Shown here piece by piece: positions 9,324 to 17,666 of a stretch of 64,000 nt of DNA. Source of the DNA: Salinicoccus kekensis (lineage in GTDB: Bacteria; Bacillota; Bacilli; Staphylococcales; Salinicoccaceae); contig NZ_OBQF01000001.1 in assembly GCF_900220995.1 (NCBI RefSeq), forward strand, positions 434,001 to 498,000, in the 5' to 3' direction. The first letter of the stretch is position 1. The number at the start of each line of letters is the position of its first letter. The position numbers were made by a program, and so were the translations under genes. The notes below the pieces were generated by a model, which had not been told where the DNA came from, searched no databases, and worked only from the letters and a program-made list of their open reading frames with translations.

Positions 9324-10133
9324 ATGAATTTTGCCGTAATCGGATCTCCGATCGAGCATACACTCTCACCCATGATCCATAATGCCAACTTCAGGGCACT
9401 CGGTCTTGATGATACTTACCGGGCCCTGCACGTCACGCCGGGCGATCTCAAGTCCATCAGGGACATTGCAGAGCAGCATGAGCTTGACGGTTTCAATGTC
9501 ACGATCCCCCATAAAGAAACGATCATGGAGCATCTTGATGATATAGACCCAAGGGCGCTTGAAGTCAATGCCGTCAACACCGTGATGGTCAGGAACGGGC
9601 GTCTGAGGGGGTTCAACACGGACGTGACAGGGTATAAGCAAGCCTACATTGAGCGTTTTGGCGATACACCGAGGAAGGTTCTCATCCTCGGCGGCGGCGG
9701 CGCCAGTAAGGCGGTATACCGTGCACACCGTGAGATAGGCGATGATATCACCATATATGCACGCCGCCCTGCAAGTTTTGAAACTTTCCGGGACCGGAAT
9801 TTCAATGAAATATCGACTTTCAACGGCATCGGGCATTTTGATGTGATCATCAATACGACGCCCGTCGGCCTGAAAAATGAAGATCTCTTTGAGCTCATGA
9901 AGTTCCCGAAAAGTGCGGTCACGGAAGAGACGATAGGTGTGGATTTGATCTATAATCCGTATAAAACACCGTTCCTTGAGGCTTTTCAAGATGAAAAAGC
10001 GATGAACGGGCTGGCCATGCTGGTCAACCAGGGGCTCCATGCATTCGAAATATGGCATGACGATAAATATGAAGGCAATTATAAAGCCGTGTATGAAGAA
10101 TTGAATAAAAAGTTCGGAGGTGAGATGAATTGA
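9324..10133 (+). CDS. aroE: Shikimate dehydrogenase
   Basis: NADPH-dependent reduction of 3-dehydroshikimate to shikimate in aromatic amino-acid synthesis. 269 residues. The substrate-binding N-terminal domain has IGSPIEHTLSP and the catalytic lysine in NVTIPHKE; the Rossmann motif GGGGASKAV lies near residue 122. It starts 2 nt after yqeH and its stop overlaps yqeI. Its position inside a ribosome-assembly operon is the standard one in Bacilli. Confidence 0.96.
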   Translation: MNFAVIGSPIEHTLSPMIHNANFRALGLDDTYRALHVTPGDLKSIRDIAEQHELDGFNVTIPHKETIMEHLDDIDPRALEVNAVNTVMVRNGRLRGFNTDVTGYKQAYIERFGDTPRKVLILGGGGASKAVYRAHREIGDDITIYARRPASFETFRDRNFNEISTFNGIGHFDVIINTTPVGLKNEDLFELMKFPKSAVTEETIGVDLIYNPYKTPFLEAFQDEKAMNGLAMLVNQGLHAFEIWHDDKYEGNYKAVYEELNKKFGGEMN

Positions 10134-10426
10134 CGACATTATCATCCAAAAATATAAAGCAGCTGAAGAAAGCCTCCCATAATCTGAACCCGATTTTCCA
10201 GGTTGGTAAAAACGGCGTGACTGATAATTTTATTGAGCAGATCAATGATGTGCTCGAAAAACGGGAACTGCTTAAAATTTCTGTACTGCAAAACTGTCTC
10301 GAAGACAAGGAAGATATCGCAAAAACGGTCAGCGAGGCGACGGACAGCAACGTAGTGAGCATCATCGGCAACACGATCATCCTTTATCGTGAATCCAATA
10401 CGAACAAGAAGATAGAACTGTCATGA
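10130..10426 (+). CDS. yqeI: YhbY-type CRM-domain RNA-binding protein
   Basis: 98-residue single CRM domain protein. The conserved GKNGVTDNFI loop (about residues 26-35) corresponds to the GxxG RNA-binding loop. YhbY associates with pre-50S particles in E. coli. The start is TTG 10130, which overlaps the aroE stop, with CGGAGGTGA upstream. Its own stop overlaps nadD in an ATGA arrangement. Function in ribosome assembly is inferred from family and neighbours. Confidence 0.92.
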   Translation: MTTLSSKNIKQLKKASHNLNPIFQVGKNGVTDNFIEQINDVLEKRELLKISVLQNCLEDKEDIAKTVSEATDSNVVSIIGNTIILYRESNTNKKIELS

Positions 10427-10998
10427 AGATAGGAATATTCGGCGGGACTTTCGATCCCATCCATATCGGGCACATCATCTCCGTCATGGAAGTGAAGCTG
10501 AAGTTCGGCCTCGATAAAGTCATCTTCATACCCGCCCGGCAGTCGCCGCACAAGGAGACGAGGCCGGCGGATGACGATGACCGGGTCCTCATGGTGGAGA
10601 AGGCGATAGCCGGGTACGGTGATTTCCATCTGGACAGAGTGGAACTGGACAGGAAAGGCGTGAGTTATACTTACGACACAGCCGTTTATTTAAAGGAAAA
10701 GTATCCTCATGATGAACTTTTTTTCCTTATGGGGACGGATCAGTATAAAAGCTTTGAAAAATGGTACAGGTTTGAAGACCTGCTTGAGATGATGAAATTC
10801 ATAGTGATGATGAGACACAGTGATGATATGGAAATCGCATCACCTTTCATCCGTGCGGACCAGCTGGTGGTGGAGGTTTCCTCCACCCTCATCCGCAGGC
10901 GCATTGGAGAGGGTCTGCCTTTCAGGCATTTCCTGGATGCATCGGTTTACGAATACATTAAGGAGAATGCATTATATGAAACACAAAGCAGCACTTAA
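10423..10998 (+). CDS. nadD: Nicotinate-nucleotide adenylyltransferase
   Basis: Transfers AMP from ATP to nicotinate mononucleotide, the penultimate step of NAD synthesis. GGTFDPIHIGH (residues 7-17) is the (H/T)xGH nucleotidyltransferase signature and SSTLIRRRI is the second ATP-contact motif. 191 residues, standard. It overlaps yqeI by 4 nt and yqeK by 23 nt. Confidence 0.96.
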   Translation: MKIGIFGGTFDPIHIGHIISVMEVKLKFGLDKVIFIPARQSPHKETRPADDDDRVLMVEKAIAGYGDFHLDRVELDRKGVSYTYDTAVYLKEKYPHDELFFLMGTDQYKSFEKWYRFEDLLEMMKFIVMMRHSDDMEIASPFIRADQLVVEVSSTLIRRRIGEGLPFRHFLDASVYEYIKENALYETQSST

Positions 10999-11545
10999 GT
11001 TAATCGAAGATAAACTGCCGAAGAAAAGATATGAACACTCTGTAAGAGTCGCAGAGACCGCAAAGGAAATGGCCGGCATTTTCGGGGCGAACAGAGATAA
11101 GTGCTATCTTGCCGGCATACTCCATGATTATTCCAAATATGATGATCTTGGGAGCATGTACCAATATGTGACGAAATACAACCTGGATTCGGCATTGCTC
11201 GCCTTCAATTCAGAGCTGCTGCACGGCCCGGTCGCAGCCACGATCATGCGTTTTGAACACGGTGTCAAAGATGAAGACATCTATTACGCAATCGCAAACC
11301 ATACTTCCGGCCGGCCGCAGATGCTGCTGGTGGAGAAGATCATTTATGTGGCGGACTATATCGAACCGGAGAGGGACCAGCCGGGGGTCGGAGAGATACG
11401 GAAACTCGTCTTTGAAGACAAGAACCTGGATCTCGCAATATATGAAATAACCAAAATGACCCTCAAACATTTACTGAAAAAAAATCGGCCGATTTATAAT
11501 AGGACGATCGAATGTTACAACTATTATAATATGGTCAAGGAGTGA
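10976..11545 (+). CDS. yqeK: HD-domain phosphohydrolase YqeK (diadenosine tetraphosphatase-type)
   Basis: 189-residue HD-domain protein with the metal ligands in HSVRVAETA, ILHDYSKYD and a later HTSG. YqeK proteins of Gram-positive bacteria hydrolyse Ap4A symmetrically to ADP. The frame is open from 10820, but ATG 10976 is preferred: AAGGAG lies at 10960-10965 and the domain begins there. The gene begins inside the 3' end of nadD. Confidence 0.92.
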   Translation: MKHKAALKLIEDKLPKKRYEHSVRVAETAKEMAGIFGANRDKCYLAGILHDYSKYDDLGSMYQYVTKYNLDSALLAFNSELLHGPVAATIMRFEHGVKDEDIYYAIANHTSGRPQMLLVEKIIYVADYIEPERDQPGVGEIRKLVFEDKNLDLAIYEITKMTLKHLLKKNRPIYNRTIECYNYYNMVKE

Positions 11546-11549
11546 AGGA

Positions 11550-11891
11550 ATGAATAGCGAAGCATTACTCGAATTGATGGTTGAGGCATGTGATAATAAG
11601 CGTGCTGAAGATATAATGACTTTTGACGTCAAAGAAACAAGTTCAGTGACAGACTATTATATCATCTGCCACGGGAATTCCGACCGTCAGGTCCAGGCGA
11701 TCGCCGATGAGATAAAGGACCAGGCCAAGGAACATGACCTGGAACCGCTCGTCGAGGGCTACCGTGAAGCGAAGTGGATATTATGTGACCTGAACGATGT
11801 CGTCATCCATGTATTCCACAGGCCGGAGAGGGAATATTACAACCTGGAGCGGTTGTTTAAAAATGGTGAGCATGTCGATGGCAGAGTTTAA
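11550..11891 (+). CDS. rsfS: Ribosomal silencing factor RsfS
   Basis: 113-residue RsfS (YqeL/Iojap) protein. It binds ribosomal protein L14 and blocks subunit joining in stationary phase or starvation. The family core is clear: TDYYIICHGNSDRQVQAIAD and a C-terminal GEHVDG. It lies 4 nt after yqeK, with AAGGAGTG upstream, and overlaps yqeM. Confidence 0.95.
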   Translation: MNSEALLELMVEACDNKRAEDIMTFDVKETSSVTDYYIICHGNSDRQVQAIADEIKDQAKEHDLEPLVEGYREAKWILCDLNDVVIHVFHRPEREYYNLERLFKNGEHVDGRV

Positions 11892-12612
11892 TCATGATGA
11901 GAGTGCCATCGGGCGCTTCTACAATGAACTGACATATGATATCCCTTATGATCTATGGCTCGATATCATCTCCCACTTCAAAGGGAATTCGGGTTCGGTC
12001 CTGGATATCGGCTGCGGGACGGGACGGCTCACAAGCAAGCTCAATTTTCAGACGAGATACGGGGTGGATATATCCGCACCGATGCTCGAGATCGCAAAAC
12101 GGGAAAATAGTGATATAAATTATTATCAAGGGGATATGAGAAACTTCAAACTGGATATGACATTCGATATGATTGTTGCGACAGTGGACGTCCTGAATTA
12201 TCTGGAGGACGAAGAGGCATTCATCACCACTCTGAAAAATGTGAATGATCATCTGAATGATGATGGTGTGTTCATCTTTGACATACACAGCAAGTACAAG
12301 ATGGAAAACGACTTCAATGATATGATCTATACTGACGATACTGAGCACATCACATACATCTGGCATGCCCTTAAAGGTGAGGCGCCGTTGTCTGCAGTGC
12401 ATGAAATGACTTATTTTGTCAGGAATGATGATGGTCTTTATCAAAGGATGGATGAAACTTATATCCAGAGGACATATGAGCATAAGGATGTCATTAAAAT
12501 GATTGAAAAAGCTGGCCTGTACCTGGATACAGCGTTCAGTGATTTCGATGTAAAAAACTCTGTGACCACGGTTTGTGACAGGATATTTTATATCGTCAAA
12601 AAGGCTTTGTAA
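11878..12612 (+). CDS. yqeM: YqeM family SAM-dependent methyltransferase
   Basis: 244-residue class I methyltransferase. Motif I is VLDIGCGTGRLT (about residues 41-52), followed by YGVDISAPML. The natural substrate of YqeM is unknown to me; the operon suggests RNA or ribosomal protein. ATGs at 11863, 11872 and 11878 are all possible; 11878 has GGTGAG 7 nt upstream. The start lies inside the end of rsfS, and the stop lies inside a terminator stem. Confidence 0.87.
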   Translation: MAEFNHDESAIGRFYNELTYDIPYDLWLDIISHFKGNSGSVLDIGCGTGRLTSKLNFQTRYGVDISAPMLEIAKRENSDINYYQGDMRNFKLDMTFDMIVATVDVLNYLEDEEAFITTLKNVNDHLNDDGVFIFDIHSKYKMENDFNDMIYTDDTEHITYIWHALKGEAPLSAVHEMTYFVRNDDGLYQRMDETYIQRTYEHKDVIKMIEKAGLYLDTAFSDFDVKNSVTTVCDRIFYIVKKAL

Positions 12613-12634
12613 CGATTAGTTGCAAAGTTTTTTT
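12605..12634 (+). terminator. Intrinsic terminator overlapping the end of yqeM
   Basis: CTTTGTAAC and GTTGCAAAG pair (9 bp, one G-U) around a 5-nt loop and run into a T tract of about seven. The left arm includes the last codons and stop of yqeM. Confidence 0.85.
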
Positions 12635-12669
12635 GAATTATTTTATTTATTTGAAGAAAAAATAAATCA

Positions 12670-12696
12670 AAAACGGCATTTTCCTCCTAATATAGT
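12670..12696 (+). promoter_or_regulatory. Candidate ComK AT-box and -10 before comEA
   Basis: AAAA-CGGCA-TTTT (12670-12682) is an exact A4-N5-T4 AT-box as recognised by ComK. A second, one-mismatch box (TAAA-N5-TTTT) begins at 12696. A possible -10 (TATAGT) lies at 12691. The 13-bp gap between boxes is not one of the known K-box spacings (8, 18, 31), so functional control by ComK is unproven. Confidence 0.35.
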
Positions 12697-12723
12697 AAAG
12701 GGGTTTTTTAAGGAGATGGGAAA

Positions 12724-13359
12724 ATGCTTAAGGAATATTATGAGAAGTACAAAGAACACATGCCGCTGGTCAGTGCCGGCATCGCCGGATTGATGACCGT
12801 CCTGTTCATCGCAAGTATCTTTTTCGACGGAGGCGGTAAAGTCAGCGTCAATGAAACGCTTGTATCTGAAGCTGACGATTTGCATGAAGTGGAGACGCCG
12901 GAGACAGTCATCGAGTCGGCACCCACCCATGTGATGGTGGAAGTGAAGGGAGCCGTCAAAAACCCCGGGGTTTTTGAGGTGCCGCAGGATGCCAGGGTGA
13001 CGAATGTTTTGAATCTGGCCGTAGTATCCGAATCCGCCGACCTCATGACCGTCAACCAGTCAGAGAAGGTCAGGGATGAGATGGTGATCTATGTGCCGCA
13101 GCAGGGGGAGATTGAAGACCCTCCGCTTCCCGGCGGAGAAAACACCCAGGGCGGAGAAGCGGAAATACTCGTCAACATCAATACCGCAACTGCGGAGGAA
13201 CTCACGATCTTAAACGGCATCGGTGAGAAGAAGGCCCAGCTCATCGTGGAATACCGCGAACAAAACGGCTTGTTCATGGGCAAGGAAGATTTGATGAACA
13301 TATCAGGCATCGGTGAAAAAACTTTTGACAGCCTGGAACCATATATTACAATAGACTAA
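12724..13359 (+). CDS. comEA: Competence DNA receptor ComEA
   Basis: Membrane-anchored dsDNA-binding protein of the transformation machinery. 211 residues: one transmembrane helix at about 15-38, an acidic linker, an SLBB-like domain (about 60-125), then a C-terminal helix-hairpin-helix domain with VNINTATAEELTILNGIG and the repeat ISGIGEKTFD. AAGGAGATGGG precedes ATG 12724. It heads the comEA-EB-EC cluster. Confidence 0.95.
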   Translation: MLKEYYEKYKEHMPLVSAGIAGLMTVLFIASIFFDGGGKVSVNETLVSEADDLHEVETPETVIESAPTHVMVEVKGAVKNPGVFEVPQDARVTNVLNLAVVSESADLMTVNQSEKVRDEMVIYVPQQGEIEDPPLPGGENTQGGEAEILVNINTATAEELTILNGIGEKKAQLIVEYREQNGLFMGKEDLMNISGIGEKTFDSLEPYITID

Positions 13360-13373
13360 AGGCGGGATGATGG

Positions 13374-13835
13374 ATGAGGATAGACTGGCATGAATATTTT
13401 TTGGCACAGAGCCATTTGCTCAGGCTCAGGTCGACTTGTGAACGGCTGAAAGTCGGCGCTTTGATCGTTAAGGACAACAGGGTGATCGCAGGCGGCTACA
13501 ACGGTTCCGTCTCGGGTGAGGCCCACTGCATCGATGTCGGATGCTATATTGAAGGCGGACACTGCATAAGGACGATACATGCCGAAATCAACGCATTGCT
13601 CCAATGTTCGAAATTCGGTGTGTCGACTGAAGGATCAAGTGTTTACGTCACCCATTTCCCCTGTGTGCACTGCACGAAGTCGATGATACAGGCCGGGGTG
13701 AAGAACATATATTACGCGGAAGATTATAAAAATCATCCGTATGCAGTCGAACTGCTTGAAAAGACCGGCGTCAATTATATTAAGATCGAACTGGACCTGC
13801 AGAAAGTGGCCGGTTATTTTGAAAACTTCAGATGA
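13374..13835 (+). CDS. comEB: ComEB, deoxycytidylate deaminase family
   Basis: 153-residue zinc deaminase. The HAE motif (TIHAEINALLQ) and PCVHC supply the zinc ligands, and further Cys/His residues in the GEAHCIDVGC region resemble the dCMP deaminase structural zinc site. It converts dCMP to dUMP. In B. subtilis comEB has no direct role in uptake, although it has been linked to polar localisation of ComGA. Located 14 nt after comEA and overlapping comEC by 4 nt. Confidence 0.94.
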   Translation: MRIDWHEYFLAQSHLLRLRSTCERLKVGALIVKDNRVIAGGYNGSVSGEAHCIDVGCYIEGGHCIRTIHAEINALLQCSKFGVSTEGSSVYVTHFPCVHCTKSMIQAGVKNIYYAEDYKNHPYAVELLEKTGVNYIKIELDLQKVAGYFENFR

Positions 13836-16072
13836 TTGCATTCTACATATTCCTGTCGTTCATAACCGGTTGCATAATCGTAAAAAGCCCATTGCTGGGC
13901 TTATTTTTTTTGATTATTTTATGTATTTCATGTTCGAGGAGGCTTGGGCAGAGGCAAGTCTTATGGTTCCTGCCTGTCGTCCTGCTGCCCATGCCATTTT
14001 TAAATGGTGACGAGCAGGAGGCGCCTCCTTCAGTGATTGAAGGACTCACGGTCATCGATTATAAATATTACCGCGATGAGGTCCATTATGTCGTATCGAG
14101 CGGCGGTGAGACATATGAATTGTTCACGGAAAACCCCGCGCTGGAAGCGATCGGCACATATTGCACCGGCAGATTCGATGTCGCAGCGGTCAGGGAGCAG
14201 AGGAATTTCCTGAAGCAGGATGATGCACTGCGCCTGACCGTGAATGACCTCAGGGGAAGGATCTACCTGGAAACGCTTGAAGGCCGAAGCTGCATTGAGC
14301 AGGATAAGGATTTTCCGATGTGGCTTGCGCAGCTGAGGTACCTCTATATGCAGAAGGTGCTGACCTATACGGACCACAGTTATAAGTTTGACCTCCTCAC
14401 GCTCACGGTCGGCAATAAAAGTTATATCGAAAATGATTTCTTCGATTCATTGCAGAAGCTTGGAATATATCACTTGTATGTCATTTCCGGCACGCATGTC
14501 GCTTTCATCACAGCAGTGCTTTACTTCGCCTTCAGGAAAATGAGGATGACTTCAAGGACCGTGAAGGTGCTGCTCATCCTGTCGCTGCTCATGTTCTATA
14601 TGCTGAACATCTTCAGCCCGAGCGTCTTCAGATCCGTCTTCATGGCCGTCATGCTCATCATCACTTCTTTCTTCAGGAAAAAGCCGTACTTGACGGTGAT
14701 ATCACTCACAGCACTGATACAGCTTGCATTCAACCCGTACATAGTGTTCCATGCAGGGTTCCAGCTGTCGTACATCACGACTTATTTCATCCTGCTGAGC
14801 CGGCCTTTCCTGCATGGCAATACACCACTCGTGCAGCTCATCCAGATCACACTGATCGCTGAAGTATCCACACTTCTGGTCATATTGATCCAGTTCAACG
14901 AGCTCAGCATCAGCGGAATCTTCATGAATATGGTGTTTGTGCCTTTATTTTCAATGCTTGTCTTCCCGATGGTGATCATGTTCCAGTTCTTTCTTATGCT
15001 GCCTTATATGCCTGCAGTCGATCATTTGTATAATATGGTTTTTTCAACCCTCCAGGAAGTGATATACTTCCTCGCCAATATCATAAGGCACCGGTTTTCA
15101 ATAAAAAATCTGATCGATCCGGTCCATGTCGCGATTGCCGTCCTAAGCTACATGATGGCTGTGAACATCTGCAGATTGAAATTTTTGAAGGCGTGCCTGC
15201 TGGGCGGTGTTTTCATGACAGTGATTTTTGCAGCCAACGCTTTGGACAGGGATGACTTCACGTTCACGATGATTGATGTGGGCCAGGGGGATGCTTTCCT
15301 GATAGAGGATCATATGAGCGACACGACGGTCCTGATAGATACGGGCGGCGAGTTCACCTTCGGGGAGAGGGAGTCCATGCTTGCCGAGAGGACCGTCCTG
15401 CCATATCTGAAGGAAAGGGGCATTGATGATATCGACCTTTTGATACTCAGTCATATGGATATCGATCATGTGGGGGAAGTGGGGGATGTGCTGGATAAGA
15501 AAAATGTTAAAAACCTGCTCGTCAACACGGATGACCCGAAATATGAAGCGTGGTCGGAAAACTACATCCACGGGACGTACAATGGTAATATACTGAGATC
15601 TGAAGATGTGAAGAACATCACTGCGGGGCATATCCTAATTGAAAACCTGACCCTCGGCAATGATTCATGGCCGGCTGATTCAAATGACGCTTCAATCGTC
15701 CTGAAAGTGACGCTCGGTCATTATGATTTCCTGATGACCGGGGATGTGACCGAAGCGATGGAGAGAAGGCTTGCAGAGGCACATGGGCGCCTTGATGCGG
15801 ACATTTTAAAGCTTGCACACCACGGCTCGGATACATCGAGCAGTGCGGAATTCCTCGAGCTTGTGCAGCCGGATCATGTTCTGATTTCAGCAGGTGCAGG
15901 CAACCAATATGGCCACCCGCACAAAGAAGTGCTTGAGAGGGTGGCGCACACAAACATTTTAAATAGTGCAGAAGCCGGCATGGTACAATTGAATATCCGG
16001 CATGATACATTATGTACCACGAGCCGGCTTGATGCATCGCTGGATGAATGCACAAAAAAAAGAGCTGAATGA
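13832..16072 (+). CDS. comEC: DNA uptake channel protein ComEC/Rec2
   Basis: 746-residue polytopic membrane protein that carries single-stranded DNA across the membrane. N-terminal transmembrane helices are followed by an OB-like extracellular region, the Competence domain with many helices (about 190-470), and a C-terminal metallo-beta-lactamase-like domain with SHMDIDHVGEVG and LAHHGSDTS as metal-binding motifs. ATG 13832 overlaps the comEB stop. The frame is intact, so the uptake channel appears functional. Its last codons form part of the yqzM terminator on the other strand. Confidence 0.95.
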   Translation: MIAFYIFLSFITGCIIVKSPLLGLFFLIILCISCSRRLGQRQVLWFLPVVLLPMPFLNGDEQEAPPSVIEGLTVIDYKYYRDEVHYVVSSGGETYELFTENPALEAIGTYCTGRFDVAAVREQRNFLKQDDALRLTVNDLRGRIYLETLEGRSCIEQDKDFPMWLAQLRYLYMQKVLTYTDHSYKFDLLTLTVGNKSYIENDFFDSLQKLGIYHLYVISGTHVAFITAVLYFAFRKMRMTSRTVKVLLILSLLMFYMLNIFSPSVFRSVFMAVMLIITSFFRKKPYLTVISLTALIQLAFNPYIVFHAGFQLSYITTYFILLSRPFLHGNTPLVQLIQITLIAEVSTLLVILIQFNELSISGIFMNMVFVPLFSMLVFPMVIMFQFFLMLPYMPAVDHLYNMVFSTLQEVIYFLANIIRHRFSIKNLIDPVHVAIAVLSYMMAVNICRLKFLKACLLGGVFMTVIFAANALDRDDFTFTMIDVGQGDAFLIEDHMSDTTVLIDTGGEFTFGERESMLAERTVLPYLKERGIDDIDLLILSHMDIDHVGEVGDVLDKKNVKNLLVNTDDPKYEAWSENYIHGTYNGNILRSEDVKNITAGHILIENLTLGNDSWPADSNDASIVLKVTLGHYDFLMTGDVTEAMERRLAEAHGRLDADILKLAHHGSDTSSSAEFLELVQPDHVLISAGAGNQYGHPHKEVLERVAHTNILNSAEAGMVQLNIRHDTLCTTSRLDASLDECTKKRAE

Positions 16073-16080
16073 TCAGCTCC
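16053..16080 (-). terminator. Intrinsic terminator of yqzM, inside the 3' end of comEC
   Basis: On the minus strand GAGCTGATCATTCAGCTC is followed by eight T residues. On the plus strand the same bases encode the last residues and stop of comEC, so a coding sequence doubles as a terminator for the convergent gene. Confidence 0.85.
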
Positions 16081-16095
16081 CTTGATGGAATCACC

Positions 16096-16236
16096 TTACC
16101 ACAGTCTGCCTACGATCTCGAATATATGCGGTATGACGTAGATGACTGTAAGGCCGAGGAATCCGACCACAAAAGCCAGACCGGAGTCCACAATGTCATT
16201 ATTTTTTGATTGCACATTCTTTTCGAATTTATTCAT
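16096..16236 (-). CDS. yqzM: YqzM family small membrane protein
   Basis: A 46-residue protein beginning MNKFEKNVQSKNND and carrying one hydrophobic helix (about residues 19-40). It matches my recollection of B. subtilis YqzM in sequence (EFEKNVQSK near the start) and position, between comEC and the holA homologue yqeN. The Shine-Dalgarno AGGGGG precedes the start and a strong terminator follows. Function unknown. It is transcribed against comEC. Confidence 0.85.
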   Translation of the reverse strand: MNKFEKNVQSKNNDIVDSGLAFVVGFLGLTVIYVIPHIFEIVGRLW

Positions 16237-16263
16237 TGAGAAAACCCCCTAAACTATTCATCA

Positions 16264-16300
16264 TCTATTATAGGATAATTTACAAATAAAAGCTATAATA
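16264..16300. promoter_or_regulatory. Back-to-back yqzM and holA promoter region
   Basis: Two copies of CTATAATAGA in opposite orientation place a TATAAT at 16266-16271 (minus, for yqzM) and at 16293-16298 (plus, for holA). The -35 position of the plus promoter falls on the minus -10. Both -35 regions are weak. Confidence 0.45.
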
Positions 16301-16329
16301 GATTCATGATTTAATACGGAGTGAACGGA

Positions 16330-17292
16330 ATGAACCTTATACAAGTGATTTATGGAACGAACGCGATACGTATAGAAGAAAAGGCCGGGCAGCTTGCCAA
16401 GGAATATCTGGACGAAGTGGATGAGTTCAGCCTGGTGTCATTGAACTACAGGGAGACGAGCGTGGAAAGCATCATTGAAGAAGCACAGACCCTCCCTTTC
16501 TTATCGGACAGGAAAGCGATCATCCTCAATGATGCTTTTTTATTGACCGGAGCCAAGGTGAAAAGTGACGTTGAACATAATATGGATCTGTTTCTGGATT
16601 ATATAAAGAATAAGAATGATGATACTCTGCTGATCTTCAAAGTGTTCAATGAGCAGCTGGATAAGCGGAAAAAGATCACCAAGCTCATCTTGAAAGAAGG
16701 CGCAGTGACGGAAGTGAAGGAAATGACGGAGCCTGAGATCAAAGATTTCATAAGAAGTCAGGTGGAAGACGAGGGCATGGGCATCGACGAGCAGGCACTC
16801 GGAATGTTCCTCGAGAGGACGGGTATCAGTTATGGCAATGTGAGAAGCGAGCTAGGGAAGCTCCTGCTCTATGCCGACGGCAGGATCACCGAGAGTGATG
16901 TTGCGGAAGTGGTGAGTGTGAGCATGGAGCAGAATATATTCCAGCTGACCGAACACGTCCTGAACGGCCGTAAAGAAGCGGCGGTGCACCTGGTCAGACA
17001 GCTCATCCTGCAGAAGAATGAACCGATCCAGCTGCTGCACCTGATCATCAGCCAGTTCAGGCTGCTGTACCAGGTCAAGCTGCTTGCAAATGAAGGTTTT
17101 GCACAGGATTATATTGCTAAGCATCTGAAAGTGCATCCGTACAGGGTGAAGCTTGCGCTGCGGGAAGCGAGGAAGCACAGGCAGGATAAGCTGGAGGAGA
17201 AGATGGTCATGTGCCGTAACATGGATTATAAATTTAAATCGAGCTATCTGGACCGTGAGACACTCTTTGAACTTTTCATACTGGAAATTTGA
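16330..17292 (+). CDS. holA: DNA polymerase III subunit delta
   Basis: 320-residue clamp-loader delta subunit, which opens the beta clamp. N-terminal AAA+-like fold without a functional P-loop, then the C-terminal collar domain with the conserved QLILQKNEPIQLLHLI region. GTG 16321 is in frame, but ATG 16330 is favoured with ACGGAG about 8 nt upstream. B. subtilis yqeN lies at the same spot next to yqzM and rpsT. Confidence 0.93.
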   Translation: MNLIQVIYGTNAIRIEEKAGQLAKEYLDEVDEFSLVSLNYRETSVESIIEEAQTLPFLSDRKAIILNDAFLLTGAKVKSDVEHNMDLFLDYIKNKNDDTLLIFKVFNEQLDKRKKITKLILKEGAVTEVKEMTEPEIKDFIRSQVEDEGMGIDEQALGMFLERTGISYGNVRSELGKLLLYADGRITESDVAEVVSVSMEQNIFQLTEHVLNGRKEAAVHLVRQLILQKNEPIQLLHLIISQFRLLYQVKLLANEGFAQDYIAKHLKVHPYRVKLALREARKHRQDKLEEKMVMCRNMDYKFKSSYLDRETLFELFILEI

Positions 17293-17300
17293 CAAATAAA

Positions 17301-17326
17301 AAAACCTTCTTGGAAAAGAAGGTTTT
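17301..17326. terminator. Bidirectional terminator between holA and rpsT
   Basis: AACCTTCTT and AAGAAGGTT form a 9-bp or longer stem with a 4-nt loop. The minus strand has an eight-T tail and so is the stronger direction (for rpsT); its stem begins within the rpsT stop. The plus strand has a shorter T tail and would serve holA. Confidence 0.85.
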
Positions 17327-17570
17327 ATTCAGCCATTAACTTTGATTTCATACGTGATGCTTTATTAGAATGAATTAAGTTTTTCTTGTTAGCTTTGTCC
17401 ACCTGCTTGATAGCATATGATACAAGCTCGTCAGTATTCCCGGCATTTTCGGATTTTGCAGTTTCCGCGCGTTTCACTGCAGTCCTCATGGCATTCTTTT
17501 GAGCAATGTTTAAATCTTCAGCTTTTTGACTTGATTTGACTCTTTTGATTGCTGATTTAATATTAGGCAT
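17325..17570 (-). CDS. rpsT: 30S ribosomal protein S20
   Basis: 81-residue lysine/arginine-rich primary 16S rRNA-binding protein. It begins MPNIKSAIKRVKSS, the classic S20 start. The frame is open upstream but the GGAGGTGA ribosome-binding site fixes the start at 17570. It is monocistronic and convergent with holA. A perfect 12-bp palindrome in its leader (17590-17601) might be involved in autoregulation. Confidence 0.97.
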   Translation of the reverse strand: MPNIKSAIKRVKSSQKAEDLNIAQKNAMRTAVKRAETAKSENAGNTDELVSYAIKQVDKANKKNLIHSNKASRMKSKLMAE

Positions 17571-17589
17571 AACGTCACCTCCACAATTT

Positions 17590-17601
17590 AGTTGTACAAC
17601 T
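17590..17601 (-). promoter_or_regulatory. Palindrome in the rpsT leader
   Basis: AGTTGTACAACT is a perfect 12-bp palindrome 20 nt upstream of the rpsT start. S20 represses its own translation in E. coli; whether this element is involved here is unknown. Confidence 0.35.
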
Positions 17602-17619
17602 TTAATTGCAACAAGATGT

Positions 17620-17648
17620 ATTTTACCAAACAACCATGCAAGATGCAA
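17620..17648 (-). promoter_or_regulatory. rpsT promoter
   Basis: On the minus strand TTGCAT, a 17-bp spacer, and TAAAAT. The position gives a leader of about 40 nt before rpsT. Confidence 0.7.
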
Positions 17649-17666
17649 TAACCAAGCCGAAATGAA

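Noticed and set aside
9366-10145. 259-codon minus-strand open frame across aroE
   Set aside because: Complementary to a complete, convincing aroE; composition is that of an antisense shadow.
10820-10975. Upstream extension of the yqeK frame within nadD
   Set aside because: No homology to the HD domain and no ribosome-binding site; ATG 10976 has both.
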